From CAKSHC01 sp045631845 (GTDB lineage: Bacteria; Bacillota; Clostridia; Oscillospirales; UMGS1783), in contig JAZQVM010000045.1 in the NCBI GenBank assembly GCA_045631845.1, positions 1 to 64,000 of the forward strand: a DNA stretch of 64,000 nucleotides. The letters are read 5' to 3'. The number at the start of each line of letters is the position of its first letter. Position 1 is the first letter of the stretch. Position numbers and translations under genes: made by a program. Below, piece by piece: positions 17,004-25,324 of this stretch. The notes below the pieces were generated by a model. The model was given only the letters and a program-made list of their open reading frames with translations, made no database searches and was not told the DNA's origin.

Positions 17004-17874
17004 CGGCATGACCTCCGTCCTGCTTCTCATATACCTGGTATTCATCCCATATCTGTTCCAATTCTCCCAGCCGTTTTTCAATCTCCTGCCTACGCTTCAT
17101 GGTCACACCCACAATGAGGGCATTGATCAGACTCATCGGCGCCGTTAAGGAGTCGACAAAGGAGGCCATATCACTTCGAGCCAATAACAGATTGGTTGCC
17201 GCCTGCGCCAAAGGAGAAGACGGCGCATCGGTAATTGCCACAACATCCGCCCCACGGTCACGCGCAAAATTAAGGGCACGAATCGTACGCTGGGAATAGC
17301 GAGGAAAACTGATGCCAATAATGACATCCCCCTGCCCGATCCGAACGATCTGCTCAAACACCTCTTCGGTACCCGAAGCGTTAACCGGCCGAATATTATC
17401 ACAGATCAGATTTAGATTATACCCCAAAAATTCAGATAACATACTGGCGGTACGTACACCAATGATATAAACATTGCGTGCAGCCACAATTTTCTGAATA
17501 GCCGATTCAAATTCTACAGGATCTATATGGGCCAACGTTTGGCTAATATTAATAATATCATTGGATAGAACGCTACCGAGTACTCCATCTTCACGGATGC
17601 GCTCCTCGGTAATCTGAACCCTTTGCAAGGCAGTAAGCCGACTACGGCTAAGCTGATGCAACGCCTGCTTAAGCCCTTGGTAACTTTCAAAACCCAGTTC
17701 CGTTACAAAGCGCACAACCGTAGATTCACTGACACCCACGGCTTGTCCCAATTTCGCCGCCGTCATAAATGCGACCTTTTCATAATGCGCCAACAGATAA
17801 TCCGCAATGGCTTTCTGCCCTTTAGAAAATGACGGATACAGTTGTTCAATGGATGCAAATATATCTCCCATCAT
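16996..17874 (-). CDS. MurR/RpiR-family transcriptional regulator
   Basis: N-terminal HTH of the RpiR type (FSKGQKAIADYLLAHYEKVAFMT split across residues 15-38, then GVSESTVVRFVTELGF) and a C-terminal SIS sugar-phosphate isomerase fold (NVYIIGVRTASMLSEFLGYN, GDVIIGISFPRYSQRT). The start at 17874 (292 aa) is placed by GGAGG 11 bases upstream; the frame is open further back to 17949 without a better site. Such regulators sense phosphosugars, often linked to amino sugars or cell wall. It overlaps the following flavoprotein gene by 8 bp, so it is cotranscribed with the cmk-plsC-ispH group. Its target genes cannot be told from sequence. Confidence 0.9.
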   Translation of the reverse strand: MMGDIFASIEQLYPSFSKGQKAIADYLLAHYEKVAFMTAAKLGQAVGVSESTVVRFVTELGFESYQGLKQALHQLSRSRLTALQRVQITEERIREDGVLGSVLSNDIINISQTLAHIDPVEFESAIQKIVAARNVYIIGVRTASMLSEFLGYNLNLICDNIRPVNASGTEEVFEQIVRIGQGDVIIGISFPRYSQRTIRALNFARDRGADVVAITDAPSSPLAQAATNLLLARSDMASFVDSLTAPMSLINALIVGVTMKRRQEIEKRLGELEQIWDEYQVYEKQDGGHADV

Positions 17875-17945
17875 ATCGGACTGCGCCTCCTTATATACTA
17901 TTTTATTATTGTAACAGATTTCCATGGGGATTACAATCATTTTTT

Positions 17946-17985
17946 GCAAGATAAAAGACCGGGAAATCCCGGTCTTTTATCTTGC
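17946..17985. terminator. Terminator of the spore protein gene: 19-bp perfect inverted repeat
   Basis: Two 19-base arms that are exact reverse complements (17946-17964 and 17967-17985) are separated by two bases. The core AAAAGACCGGG / CCCGGTCTTTT gives a GC stem with A and T runs on both sides, so it can stop transcription on either strand. It starts 6 bp after the SASP stop codon and separates it from the rpiR operon. Confidence 0.85.
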
Positions 17986-17991
17986 AGAATG

Positions 17992-18171
17992 TTACATGCT
18001 TTCCTCAACGGACTTGATCATCTTCTTAACCATCTGGCCACCGATCGAACCGGCCTGCTTGGAGGTCAGGTCGCCGTTGTAGCCCTGCTTAAGATTGACA
18101 CCAACTTCGTTAGCACATTCCATCTTGAAACGATTCATGGCTTCTTTAGCCGAAGGAACCATAGCGCTCAT
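17992..18171 (-). CDS. Alpha/beta-type small acid-soluble spore protein
   Basis: A 59-residue protein that coats and protects spore DNA. The two family motifs are present: KMECANEVGVNL and the DLTSKQAGSIGGQMVKKMI segment, including the GPR protease cleavage region (KMECANEVG resembles the usual (K)xExAxExG). The start at 18171 is set by AAAGGAG 8 bases upstream. It is strong evidence that the organism forms endospores. Expression would be forespore-specific (sigma-G) by analogy; I could not find a convincing sigma-G promoter in the 100 bp upstream. Confidence 0.93.
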   Translation of the reverse strand: MSAMVPSAKEAMNRFKMECANEVGVNLKQGYNGDLTSKQAGSIGGQMVKKMIKSVEESM

Positions 18172-18297
18172 TGATATTTCTCCTTTACTCAAAATATAGT
18201 GGTTGCACTATTATTTTATCCTTCGCCATTCTCGTTATAATTTGAAATATATGTAAAGCATTGAGATCTAATCGCATTCCTAACAATGACATGCATA

Positions 18298-18906
18298 CTA
18301 CATATCAACAAAATCTATCTGCGAACAGGAGATCTCCCATGCCGTCATTTCCTTCTCACCCGTTTCGATCTTCTTTATGTAATTTCGACTTTGAATACGC
18401 CCCCAAATGTGCAACATATCCGATTGCCTGAGCGATTGAACAAAGACGGAATCTCTGCCCCATGCCAAGCATGGAATATAATCACATCGGCCATATCGCC
18501 GATTCACTGCCAACATGATATCAGCGATCTCTCGCCCAAGCGGAGTTGTTCGATGAATGGGTGTTTTACATAAAAAACCAGCCAACTCGATCTTGTTTTC
18601 ATGCTCTAACGGTTCGACGCATATCTGAACTTCCTGCGCAAAAACATACAAGATTAAACGACGACGACCTTCCACATCCATATTTTTAGATCGAAACTCT
18701 CCGGTAATTTCCAGCAAATCCCCAACATCCACATAACGCTTTGGAAATAAGCGTTCGGATACGACTACCGATATACGGTCGGGCTGTCCGCTTAGCCGAT
18801 CGACTCGAAGAATAAATGTATAAAAATTCTCCCCGTATGCTTGATGACCGGACGTTGGCAATTGATCGACGACGCCACGCAAAAAAACTGAATTTGTGCA
18901 GTTCAT
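18298..18906 (-). CDS. OB-fold protein, single-stranded DNA-binding protein-like
   Basis: A 202-residue protein that appears to carry two OB folds. The N-terminal half has FLRGVVDQLPTSG, FYTFILRVDRLSGQPDRISV and GDLLEITGEFRS; the C-terminal half has LAGFLCKTPIHRTTPLGREI, IMLAVNRRYGRCDYIPCLAWG and IWGRIQSRNYIK, close to the pattern of bacterial SSB. Clostridial genomes carry similar proteins annotated as single-stranded DNA-binding. No acidic SSB tail tip is present; the C-terminus is QIDFVDM. The start at 18906 overlaps the upstream gene by 4 bp. Probably an accessory SSB; its role is unknown. Confidence 0.7.
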   Translation of the reverse strand: MNCTNSVFLRGVVDQLPTSGHQAYGENFYTFILRVDRLSGQPDRISVVVSERLFPKRYVDVGDLLEITGEFRSKNMDVEGRRRLILYVFAQEVQICVEPLEHENKIELAGFLCKTPIHRTTPLGREIADIMLAVNRRYGRCDYIPCLAWGRDSVFVQSLRQSDMLHIWGRIQSRNYIKKIETGEKEMTAWEISCSQIDFVDM

Positions 18907-19436
18907 ATATTCCCTTTCTCCTGTGTCAACAATAACAGTGCGCATGCCAATATAGCAGAAGGCACATCCCAAATTTGAGCATGATAGATATGATCCTGTA
19001 TCTCTATGGATTCACCATTTACATTTTGCACATCCCGCCCTACCGTCAGCACGATGGCATCATCGGCAATACTGGAGATAGAGAGCGTATTTCGTTCTCC
19101 AACTCCGCAGGTAACCGGCCGTAACCCTCGCCGCTCAATAAAGCGACAATGAGCGGCATCCTCCGGATCAAAGACAACAAGCGCATTCTTTTTTATACAA
19201 CCATACGGCAAATCATGAATATCTGCAACATCATTTCCGATCAATACGATATCGGCACCGAAATCACAAGGTCCCGCAACATTTCGCAGTTCCAATATTA
19301 AAAGCTCTGTTGCCGCATCCCCGCACACGGCACCTGAATCGGCCGAAACATATAATAATCCACGACAATTACGGACAATTTCAATAAATTGTCGCGGATC
19401 AAAGTTTTTGCCCGGTATCATTAGTACCTTAACCAT
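18903..19436 (-). CDS. Unknown protein with Mur-ligase-like motifs but no ATP-binding loop
   Basis: A 177-residue protein I cannot assign. The middle reads ALVVFDPEDAAHCRFIERRG followed by RPVTCGVGERNTLSISSI, which recalls the central-domain pattern of Mur ligases (a VLNxDDP turn, then VTFGxG). IWDVPSAILACALLL near the end recalls the GxHNxxNAxAA segment. The GTxGKT nucleotide loop of Mur ligases is absent, so any relation is as a fragment or a repurposed fold (inference). It lies 3 bp after the PdaB-like deacetylase and overlaps the OB-fold gene by 4 bp, so the three are one transcript. Confidence 0.55.
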   Translation of the reverse strand: MVKVLMIPGKNFDPRQFIEIVRNCRGLLYVSADSGAVCGDAATELLILELRNVAGPCDFGADIVLIGNDVADIHDLPYGCIKKNALVVFDPEDAAHCRFIERRGLRPVTCGVGERNTLSISSIADDAIVLTVGRDVQNVNGESIEIQDHIYHAQIWDVPSAILACALLLLTQEKGNI

Positions 19437-19439
19437 GCC

Positions 19440-20231
19440 TTACACTCCTACCGTTTCTTTTGGTTGCTCTATCTGATATTGTTGCCCCGTATGATCCATA
19501 TTATAATTTTCCGTATAGATCAGTTCAGATATCTTTATCAATTCAATCCCCTTCTCTTTGGCATAGTCCAATATCGCAGGCAATGCTTCGGGCGTATGCA
19601 GGGCAGCATTATGGAACAAGGTAATCGAACCGGCTTCCATTTTTTTTGTTACACGAGAGGTAATTTCTTTAGCCGAAAGATCTTTCCAATCCAAACTGTC
19701 AATCGACCATTGTATGGTATAATAACCGTTTTCCAATAGGGTATTTACTACCTGATCGTTATAATCGCCATAAGGCGGACGGAACAGATGCGGACGAACA
19801 CCCGTTACTTTTTCAATTTTATCCGAGCATGCGTTGACCTGTTTGAGCATATCCTCGGGAGAAAGTTTTGTCATATAGGGGTGGGTATCGGAATGATTCA
19901 TAATTTCGTGACCGGCATCATGCAACGCCTTAACCGATTCCGGATATTTATCCACCCATTCTCCTACCACAAAAAAGGTGGCCTTCACCTCGTATTTGGC
20001 CAAAATATCAATAATTTGCTGGGTATCCTCATTGCCCCATGCCGCATCAAAGGAGATAGAGGCTTTGTTATCGTTTCGCTTTACGCTGTAAATAGGAAGG
20101 CTACGTGAGGCCATCGTTGTGCTCATTGCACTTTGCACCACACTACCTGAAAAGATCACAGCCGCCAAGGTCACAACCACAAGCACTATCGTTGCAATAA
20201 CGGCATTCTTACGAAACACTACAATTTTCAT
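19440..20231 (-). CDS. PdaB-like polysaccharide deacetylase
   Basis: A 263-residue NodB-fold deacetylase with an N-terminal membrane anchor (residues 10-30). The catalytic motifs are SFDAAWGNEDT (the usual TFDDGP Asp is kept as D but the second Asp is Ala), HSDTHP for zinc, and RPPYGDYND. The AAWG form of motif 1 is typical of the sporulation protein PdaB and relatives, which act on peptidoglycan during cortex formation. The C-terminus carries LFHN, the His motif. Upstream AGGAGG fixes the start. It is followed by two short genes in the same transcript. Confidence 0.85.
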   Translation of the reverse strand: MKIVVFRKNAVIATIVLVVVTLAAVIFSGSVVQSAMSTTMASRSLPIYSVKRNDNKASISFDAAWGNEDTQQIIDILAKYEVKATFFVVGEWVDKYPESVKALHDAGHEIMNHSDTHPYMTKLSPEDMLKQVNACSDKIEKVTGVRPHLFRPPYGDYNDQVVNTLLENGYYTIQWSIDSLDWKDLSAKEITSRVTKKMEAGSITLFHNAALHTPEALPAILDYAKEKGIELIKISELIYTENYNMDHTGQQYQIEQPKETVGV

Positions 20232-20288
20232 ACAGTCACCCTCCTGTCTTTACAACCTATTCGCAATATAGCGCAAATATGCAAAGAT

Positions 20289-20309
20289 GGCGGCAGTTCC
20301 CCTGCCGCC
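20289..20309 (-). terminator. Possible terminator after the Ord-like gene
   Basis: GGCGGCAG and CTGCCGCC form a GC-rich stem a few bases after the stop codon, with a weak T-run (ATCTTT) on the minus strand. Confidence 0.55.
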
Positions 20310-20314
20310 TCTCT

Positions 20315-21340
20315 TTAGCAATAAAATTCCATAGGATAGGTTAAATATTCGACCGGCTCTAATTGATCAACCGTAACAACTCCGGCCGGCGCACATAAAA
20401 CACTGGGAATACGATTTACAACCGTCGCACAGGTATGCTCAACCGTGGCGGGTTTCACCACCTGAAATTCGGTCTCCGGCTCACCGATCATTCGCCACTG
20501 ACACATATCACCGTCATCCTCTCCATATACCTTACCGATACATCGAGTCTGAATGACAGGACCCTGATGAGTATAGGTTTCCACAATGGCGGCCATACCT
20601 AAGCATTGCCCCTCGGTAATTTCTCGCCCAAGGGTTGTCGAATACACGCTTCCTTTTTCGAAATACGGGACATGTTTTTGGGTTTGGGAACGGATTGTCC
20701 AGCCCATTTTCTGCGCCAATGCCTCATTGGAATTCCAAACATAGGAAGGTTCAAACTGTTCAGGCTCGCCTATCTTTTGCTGAAACTCATCGTAGGTCAA
20801 GCCCACGCCGTGAGCCTTAGCCAAGGCCAATCCGTAATCCTCTACATTATAGCTAACTGCACCCTCAATGCGAGAAATATTGTGACAGCCGGCAGCAATA
20901 TGCGCTACAGCATTAACCCAAAAGATATCCTCCATGCCGCTTCCCACAAAAGTACAGCCGTTATCTTTGGCTATTCGATCCAATTTATTGGTGCGTATCG
21001 GATCGGTAGTCCAACTATAGGTGGCTTCCTCACATGTAGTGATAACATTAATACCTCGGCTTAAACATTTCACATAATGCTCATAGCAGTCACCTACAAA
21101 GCTAAACAAGGTTACAATGGCGATATCGGCATCAACATTGTCCAATACGGCATCAGCATCATCGCTGATCAATATGCCCGTTTTAAATCCAAGATCGGCA
21201 TATTCTCCGATATCCATGCCGACAATCTGCGGATCTACATCAATGGCACCCACAATTTGTGCCCCTTTATCATGAAGATAACGCAAAATATATTTACTCA
21301 TCTTGCCACAACCGTACTGTACAACCTTAATCTTGCTCAT
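20315..21340 (-). CDS. 2,4-diaminopentanoate dehydrogenase (Ord)-like NAD(P)-dependent dehydrogenase
   Basis: A 341-residue protein of the dihydrodipicolinate-reductase-like family. The Rossmann start is VVQYGCGKMSKYILRYL, and VGSGMEDIFW near residue 135 and VEDYGLALAKAHGVGLT are typical of Ord, the oxidative ornithine pathway enzyme of Clostridia. The start at 21340 follows AGGAG by 8 bases. The usual partner genes (ortA, ortB, oraS, oraE) are not in the window, and the gene stands alone between a deacetylase gene and the Rnf operon. The substrate may therefore differ from 2,4-diaminopentanoate. Confidence 0.72.
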   Translation of the reverse strand: MSKIKVVQYGCGKMSKYILRYLHDKGAQIVGAIDVDPQIVGMDIGEYADLGFKTGILISDDADAVLDNVDADIAIVTLFSFVGDCYEHYVKCLSRGINVITTCEEATYSWTTDPIRTNKLDRIAKDNGCTFVGSGMEDIFWVNAVAHIAAGCHNISRIEGAVSYNVEDYGLALAKAHGVGLTYDEFQQKIGEPEQFEPSYVWNSNEALAQKMGWTIRSQTQKHVPYFEKGSVYSTTLGREITEGQCLGMAAIVETYTHQGPVIQTRCIGKVYGEDDGDMCQWRMIGEPETEFQVVKPATVEHTCATVVNRIPSVLCAPAGVVTVDQLEPVEYLTYPMEFYC

Positions 21341-21398
21341 AATTCCTGCTCCTATTATATTTTTGTGATTAGTATAGCCACATCCTTTCATTCTATAC

Positions 21399-21430
21399 AA
21401 AAAGCCTCCGAAACGTGTTCGGAGGCTTTT
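21399..21430 (-). terminator. Terminator of the rnf operon
   Basis: AAAAGCCTCCGAA and TTCGGAGGCTTTT form a long stem with a four-base loop one base after the rnfB stop codon, with a T-run on the minus strand. The symmetrical A/T tracts could also act on the plus strand. Confidence 0.88.
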
Positions 21431-21431
21431 G

Positions 21432-22265
21432 TTACTGACGGGTATCCCCGTTTTTCATTTGAAATTCGCCAAACCATATCGTACTTCTCGGACATTTCTC
21501 GAAGCAGGTTCCGCATTGGATGCATCGATCATAGTCGATTTCCGCCAAGTGATTCACAACTTTAATAGCATCCGTCGGACAATTTTTCTGGCAGATGCCA
21601 CAGCCGATACACCCGATTTGGCAATAGGAACGAACCATCTTACCATGATCACGGGAGGAGCAGCCCACCCAATATTGACCCGAAAACGGAACAAGATGAA
21701 TGATATGCTTGGGGCAGGCATTGGCACACAAACCACAGCCTACACATTTTTCATATTCCACCACCGCTACGCCGTTTTCCACCTTGATCGCACCAAAGGG
21801 GCAAGCACGCACACAAGTACCGTACCCCAAGCAACCATAGGGACATTCTTTATCACCGCCGCCAATACGGGATACCGACACACAGTCCATCAGCCCGTCG
21901 TATTGGAATTTATGACGAGCCAGATCATTAGTACCCGAGCACATCACCTGTGCACGCAAACGAAGGGTGTCCGACTTTGTTTCCTCACCCATAATCTTAC
22001 CGATCTGTTCAGTAACCTCGGGCGGGGCAGCCATGCACTTGTTACCGGGAACCTTATCATTGACAATGGCTTCGGCATAGTTGGCACAGCCGGCATACCC
22101 ACAAGCACCGCAATTGGCTCCGGGTAAAATATTTTTGATATCATCAATGCGCTTATCCACTTTGACTTTAAAGGCTTTACTGGCAATACCAAGCAAAGCA
22201 CCGAAAATCAGCCCAAAGACACCCAGCGGAATAAGGGCGCGCAAGACCTGTTCAAATACAGTCAT
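21432..22265 (-). CDS. rnfB: Rnf complex subunit B (electron transfer, multiple iron-sulfur clusters)
   Basis: The 277-residue iron-sulfur subunit of the ferredoxin:NAD+ oxidoreductase. A membrane helix (about 15-37) is followed by the four-Cys motif GANCGACGYAGCANYAEAI, then by ferredoxin-type repeats ECPYGCLGYGTCVRACP, CVGCGLCANACP, CIGCGICQKNCP and CIQCGTCFEKCP. It is the last gene of the operon and ends at a strong terminator. It accepts electrons from reduced ferredoxin and passes them into the membrane complex. Confidence 0.95.
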   Translation of the reverse strand: MTVFEQVLRALIPLGVFGLIFGALLGIASKAFKVKVDKRIDDIKNILPGANCGACGYAGCANYAEAIVNDKVPGNKCMAAPPEVTEQIGKIMGEETKSDTLRLRAQVMCSGTNDLARHKFQYDGLMDCVSVSRIGGGDKECPYGCLGYGTCVRACPFGAIKVENGVAVVEYEKCVGCGLCANACPKHIIHLVPFSGQYWVGCSSRDHGKMVRSYCQIGCIGCGICQKNCPTDAIKVVNHLAEIDYDRCIQCGTCFEKCPRSTIWFGEFQMKNGDTRQ

Positions 22266-22277
22266 CTTTTTCCCTCC

Positions 22278-22865
22278 TTACCCGAATATCTTCATACCGG
22301 AAAATCCGGAGAAGGCGATGGCCAACAAGGCCGCCGTAATCAAGGCAATAGGAAATCCCTTGAACGGCTTGGGAATATCATTCAGTTCAATTCTCTCTCG
22401 TACACAGGCAAAGATGAAGATTGCCAACAAGAACGACACGCCCGAAGCGAAACCGTAGAAGGTAGCCAAGCCGAAATCATACTGGCGCTGGATACCTAAA
22501 ATAGCCGAACCGAGAACGGCACAGTTGGTCGTAATCAAAGGCAGATAGATGCCAAGCGCACGGTAAAGGGACGGAATCATCTTCTTAAGGAACAACTCAA
22601 TGAATTGCACCAGCGAGGCAATGATCAAAATAAAGGAGATCGTTTGCAGATATTCCAGTTCATACGGCACTAAAACAAAGGTATTATCCAACCAGGTAAC
22701 CATAGACGACAAGGTCATGGTGAAAATAACGGCCATACCCATGCCAACGGCAGTGCTGCGTTTTTTAGAAACCCCTAAAAACGGACAAACACCCAAGAAC
22801 TGCACCAGTACATAGTTTTCAATAAAGATAGTAGTGATGGCTACCGAAAAATAGGTCTGCAACAT
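22278..22865 (-). CDS. rnfA: Rnf complex subunit A
   Basis: A 195-residue integral membrane subunit with about six helices. It begins MLQTYFSVAITTIFIENYVL and has the conserved LVQFLGVCPFLGVSKK cysteine segment and the LITTNCAVLGSAI segment with the second cysteine, which together hold the membrane [2Fe-2S] centre in RnfA/RnfE (and NqrD/E). The start at 22865 overlaps the rnfE stop by one base (TAATG); the open frame extends a little further back without a suitable site. Confidence 0.95.
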   Translation of the reverse strand: MLQTYFSVAITTIFIENYVLVQFLGVCPFLGVSKKRSTAVGMGMAVIFTMTLSSMVTWLDNTFVLVPYELEYLQTISFILIIASLVQFIELFLKKMIPSLYRALGIYLPLITTNCAVLGSAILGIQRQYDFGLATFYGFASGVSFLLAIFIFACVRERIELNDIPKPFKGFPIALITAALLAIAFSGFSGMKIFG

Positions 22866-23491
22866 TAGTTGTCGCCCCCTTTCCATTTGTCGGAAAGCTT
22901 ATTAAAAGCGGCAATCAAGAACCCAAGTGCCAGGAAGCCACCGGCAGGCAGAATCATAATAACAGCCGGTTCATACCCGATGTACTGCGCAAAATCCCAG
23001 CCCAGGATCTTTCCCGAACCTAAAATTTCACGCACGGCCGAAACAATGATTACAACCAAGGTATAGCCAATACCCATAGATAATCCATCCAGCACCGACA
23101 TAAGCGGATTATTTTTAGAGGCAAAACTTTCGGCACGAGCCAAGATAATGCAGTTTACCACAATCAGCGGGATAAAAAGACCCAAGGCTTCAGATATATC
23201 CGGTAAATATGCCTCAAGAAGCATCTCAATAGCCGTAACAAATCCCGAGATAATAACGATAAAGGCCGCAATACGAATCTGATTGGGAATGACCGACCGA
23301 AGCAAAGAAATGACAAGATTAGCCCCAATCAAAACCGCCGTAACGGCAAGCCCCATGAAAAATCCGTTTTTTACACTTACGGTAATGGCAAGTGCCGAAC
23401 ACATACCGAGCAACTGCACAAAAACAGGATTTTGATTGAGGATACCGTCCATGAATATTTTACTGATTTTATTTGGTTGTTTCTCACTCAT
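22865..23491 (-). CDS. rnfE: Rnf complex subunit E
   Basis: A 208-residue membrane subunit paralogous to RnfA. LNQNPVFVQLLGMCSALAIT and LFIPLIVVNCIILARAESFA carry the paired cysteines of the family. It lies 2 bp after rnfG and overlaps rnfA by one base. Confidence 0.95.
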   Translation of the reverse strand: MSEKQPNKISKIFMDGILNQNPVFVQLLGMCSALAITVSVKNGFFMGLAVTAVLIGANLVISLLRSVIPNQIRIAAFIVIISGFVTAIEMLLEAYLPDISEALGLFIPLIVVNCIILARAESFASKNNPLMSVLDGLSMGIGYTLVVIIVSAVREILGSGKILGWDFAQYIGYEPAVIMILPAGGFLALGFLIAAFNKLSDKWKGGDN

Positions 23492-23493
23492 GG

Positions 23494-24336
23494 TTAGCCC
23501 TCCCCTCCCGGTTGTGCCATATCCAAGCGCACCTCATCTACAGCGCCCAGCGCCGTATTGATACCGTTCTTAATACCATCCGAGGTAAAGGTAGCTCCGC
23601 TGACTGCCGTGACCTGATTGGAAAATTCAATTGGACGGGACAGCCCTTCAAACTGTTTAAAGAAGCCCTCGTTACCGGAAATCACGGTTTCACCGATACC
23701 CGGAGTTTCCGAATGATTAACTACCTGTATAGCCGTCACCTTATTAAGAAGATCACTGCCAATGATCATTTCAATCGGCGTACTCGAGTAACCAATCGCT
23801 TGAACATTAACGCAATATCCGATGATTTCATCATTTTCATAAACCAAGTAAACCGAATCCACATTAGCATCGCTGTAAGCAAATTCGCTTGATGTCAGTT
23901 CCTTGGCATCCACAAACTTATCCGCCTGCGGGAAAATGGATTCCAGTGCCGCCTGCCGTTTCTCCGCCTCATGCTGAGCAATGATGGGGTTGGTTTGCGC
24001 ATGAATAAAACCCAGCAATCCCGCTACAATGGCCGCAATAGCCATCAGCACAACGCCAAACAGGAAAATATCAGTAATATCATTATCATTACTGGTTTCT
24101 CCGTCTGTTCTCTTTCTAAAGGAAGGCATAATACGAGGTTTACGAGGCGGCATCTTCTGCTCCTCAATCTGCGTCATAGCCTCCATTTGTGCAATGGGAG
24201 AATCGTTATCGGCGGGCAATTCGTCCGCAGTTACCGAAGCCAAAGCCTCATCCGCAATCTTCTCAATTTCTTCAATCTGTGGTTGCGGTCGGTTCTGCCT
24301 TGTTCGTTTCTGTGTCGGCTTCTTCTCGTCTGCCAT
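23494..24336 (-). CDS. rnfG: Rnf complex subunit G with an unusually long N-terminal tail
   Basis: The flavoprotein subunit; FMN is attached covalently at the Thr of SGATFTSDG near residue 248. With the start at 24336 (280 aa) there are about 88 charged, low-hydrophobicity residues before the membrane helix (90-111), whereas RnfG usually starts close to its helix. This start has only a G-rich site (GGGGGG) and makes rnfG overlap rnfD by 65 bp. An alternative ATG at 24153 has AGGAG six bases upstream and would give a normal 219-residue protein, but would leave a 118-bp gap in a tight operon. The start is therefore unsettled. Confidence 0.9.
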   Translation of the reverse strand: MADEKKPTQKRTRQNRPQPQIEEIEKIADEALASVTADELPADNDSPIAQMEAMTQIEEQKMPPRKPRIMPSFRKRTDGETSNDNDITDIFLFGVVLMAIAAIVAGLLGFIHAQTNPIIAQHEAEKRQAALESIFPQADKFVDAKELTSSEFAYSDANVDSVYLVYENDEIIGYCVNVQAIGYSSTPIEMIIGSDLLNKVTAIQVVNHSETPGIGETVISGNEGFFKQFEGLSRPIEFSNQVTAVSGATFTSDGIKNGINTALGAVDEVRLDMAQPGGEG

Positions 24337-25318
24337 AGAACGCGCCCCCCTTTCCAAATCTTCTGGGTTTGGTTGCCCCGTCAATCGCCCATGCCAAAGC
24401 ATTCATTAACAAAATGGCAAAGGAAACACCTTCGGGATAGTTAGAAAATCTACGAAATACAAAGGTAAGCAATCCGCAGCCAATAGCATACAGAATCCTT
24501 CCTCTTGTCGTTGTGGGTGAAGAAGAATAGTCGGTCGCCATATAAATGGCACCCAGCAACAAACCGCCGCCAAGCATTTGCGCCAACGCATATTGCATGG
24601 GCGTACCGGACGTGGGGAATAGATAGGCCAACAGGCCAACCGTACCAATGTAAAATACAGGAATATGCCAGTTAATTACCTTACGCACCAACAGATAGAT
24701 TCCGCCAATCAGGAGCAAAACTGCCGAAGTTTCACCAATACAGCCGGCAATATTACCCCAAAACAGATCCGAGAGATTGGTAAAACTATATTCCAGATTC
24801 CGCAAAGACTGCAGCGGCGTAGCGCTGGTAATGATCTGATCGGTATTTACATTCAACAGAATAGGAACCCCGTTATACTCAAACGGTTTAAGCCATGTTG
24901 TCATGTGAACCGGCCAGGCGATAAACAAAAATGCACGGGCGGCAAGCGCAGGATTCATAAAGTTGTTACCCAGTCCACCAAATACACCCTTAACCACAAT
25001 CATGGCAAAAAATGCGCCGACAATCGGAATCCATAACGGCACGGTGACAGGCAGCGTCAGCGCTAATAACAGCCCCGAGACAGCCGCCGAAAGATCACTG
25101 ATCGTCTGCTTTTTTTTGCAGCACATATTGAACAATGTCTCTGCCAACATCGAGGCCCCAACACTGATCAAGGTTATAATAATAGCACGCAAACCAAATA
25201 AAAATCCCGAAAAGACAACGGCAGGAGTTAATGCCACCAACACAGAAAACATGAGCGACTGCGTGGTATCATTGGATCGAATATGCGGCGAGGATGTAAT
25301 AAGAAATTTTCCGTCCAT
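24272..25318 (-). CDS. rnfD: Rnf complex subunit D
   Basis: A 348-residue membrane subunit with about nine helices. The covalent FMN site is in ITSATPLQSLRN, equivalent to the SGATPL motif of the family. GGLGNNFMNPALAARAFLF and ATDYSSSPTT are further signatures. The C-terminal tail after the last helix is about 35 residues, charged, and its codons overlap the proposed start of rnfG. Confidence 0.95.
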   Translation of the reverse strand: MDGKFLITSSPHIRSNDTTQSLMFSVLVALTPAVVFSGFLFGLRAIIITLISVGASMLAETLFNMCCKKKQTISDLSAAVSGLLLALTLPVTVPLWIPIVGAFFAMIVVKGVFGGLGNNFMNPALAARAFLFIAWPVHMTTWLKPFEYNGVPILLNVNTDQIITSATPLQSLRNLEYSFTNLSDLFWGNIAGCIGETSAVLLLIGGIYLLVRKVINWHIPVFYIGTVGLLAYLFPTSGTPMQYALAQMLGGGLLLGAIYMATDYSSSPTTTRGRILYAIGCGLLTFVFRRFSNYPEGVSFAILLMNALAWAIDGATKPRRFGKGGAFYGRREEADTETNKAEPTATTD

Positions 25319-25324
25319 ATCGAT

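Noticed and set aside
18172..18297. Sigma-G promoter for the spore protein gene
   Set aside because: Expected from family knowledge, but no pair of hexamers with the right spacing was convincing. A small ATAGTG/CACTAT hairpin at 18196-18211 is present, of unclear meaning.
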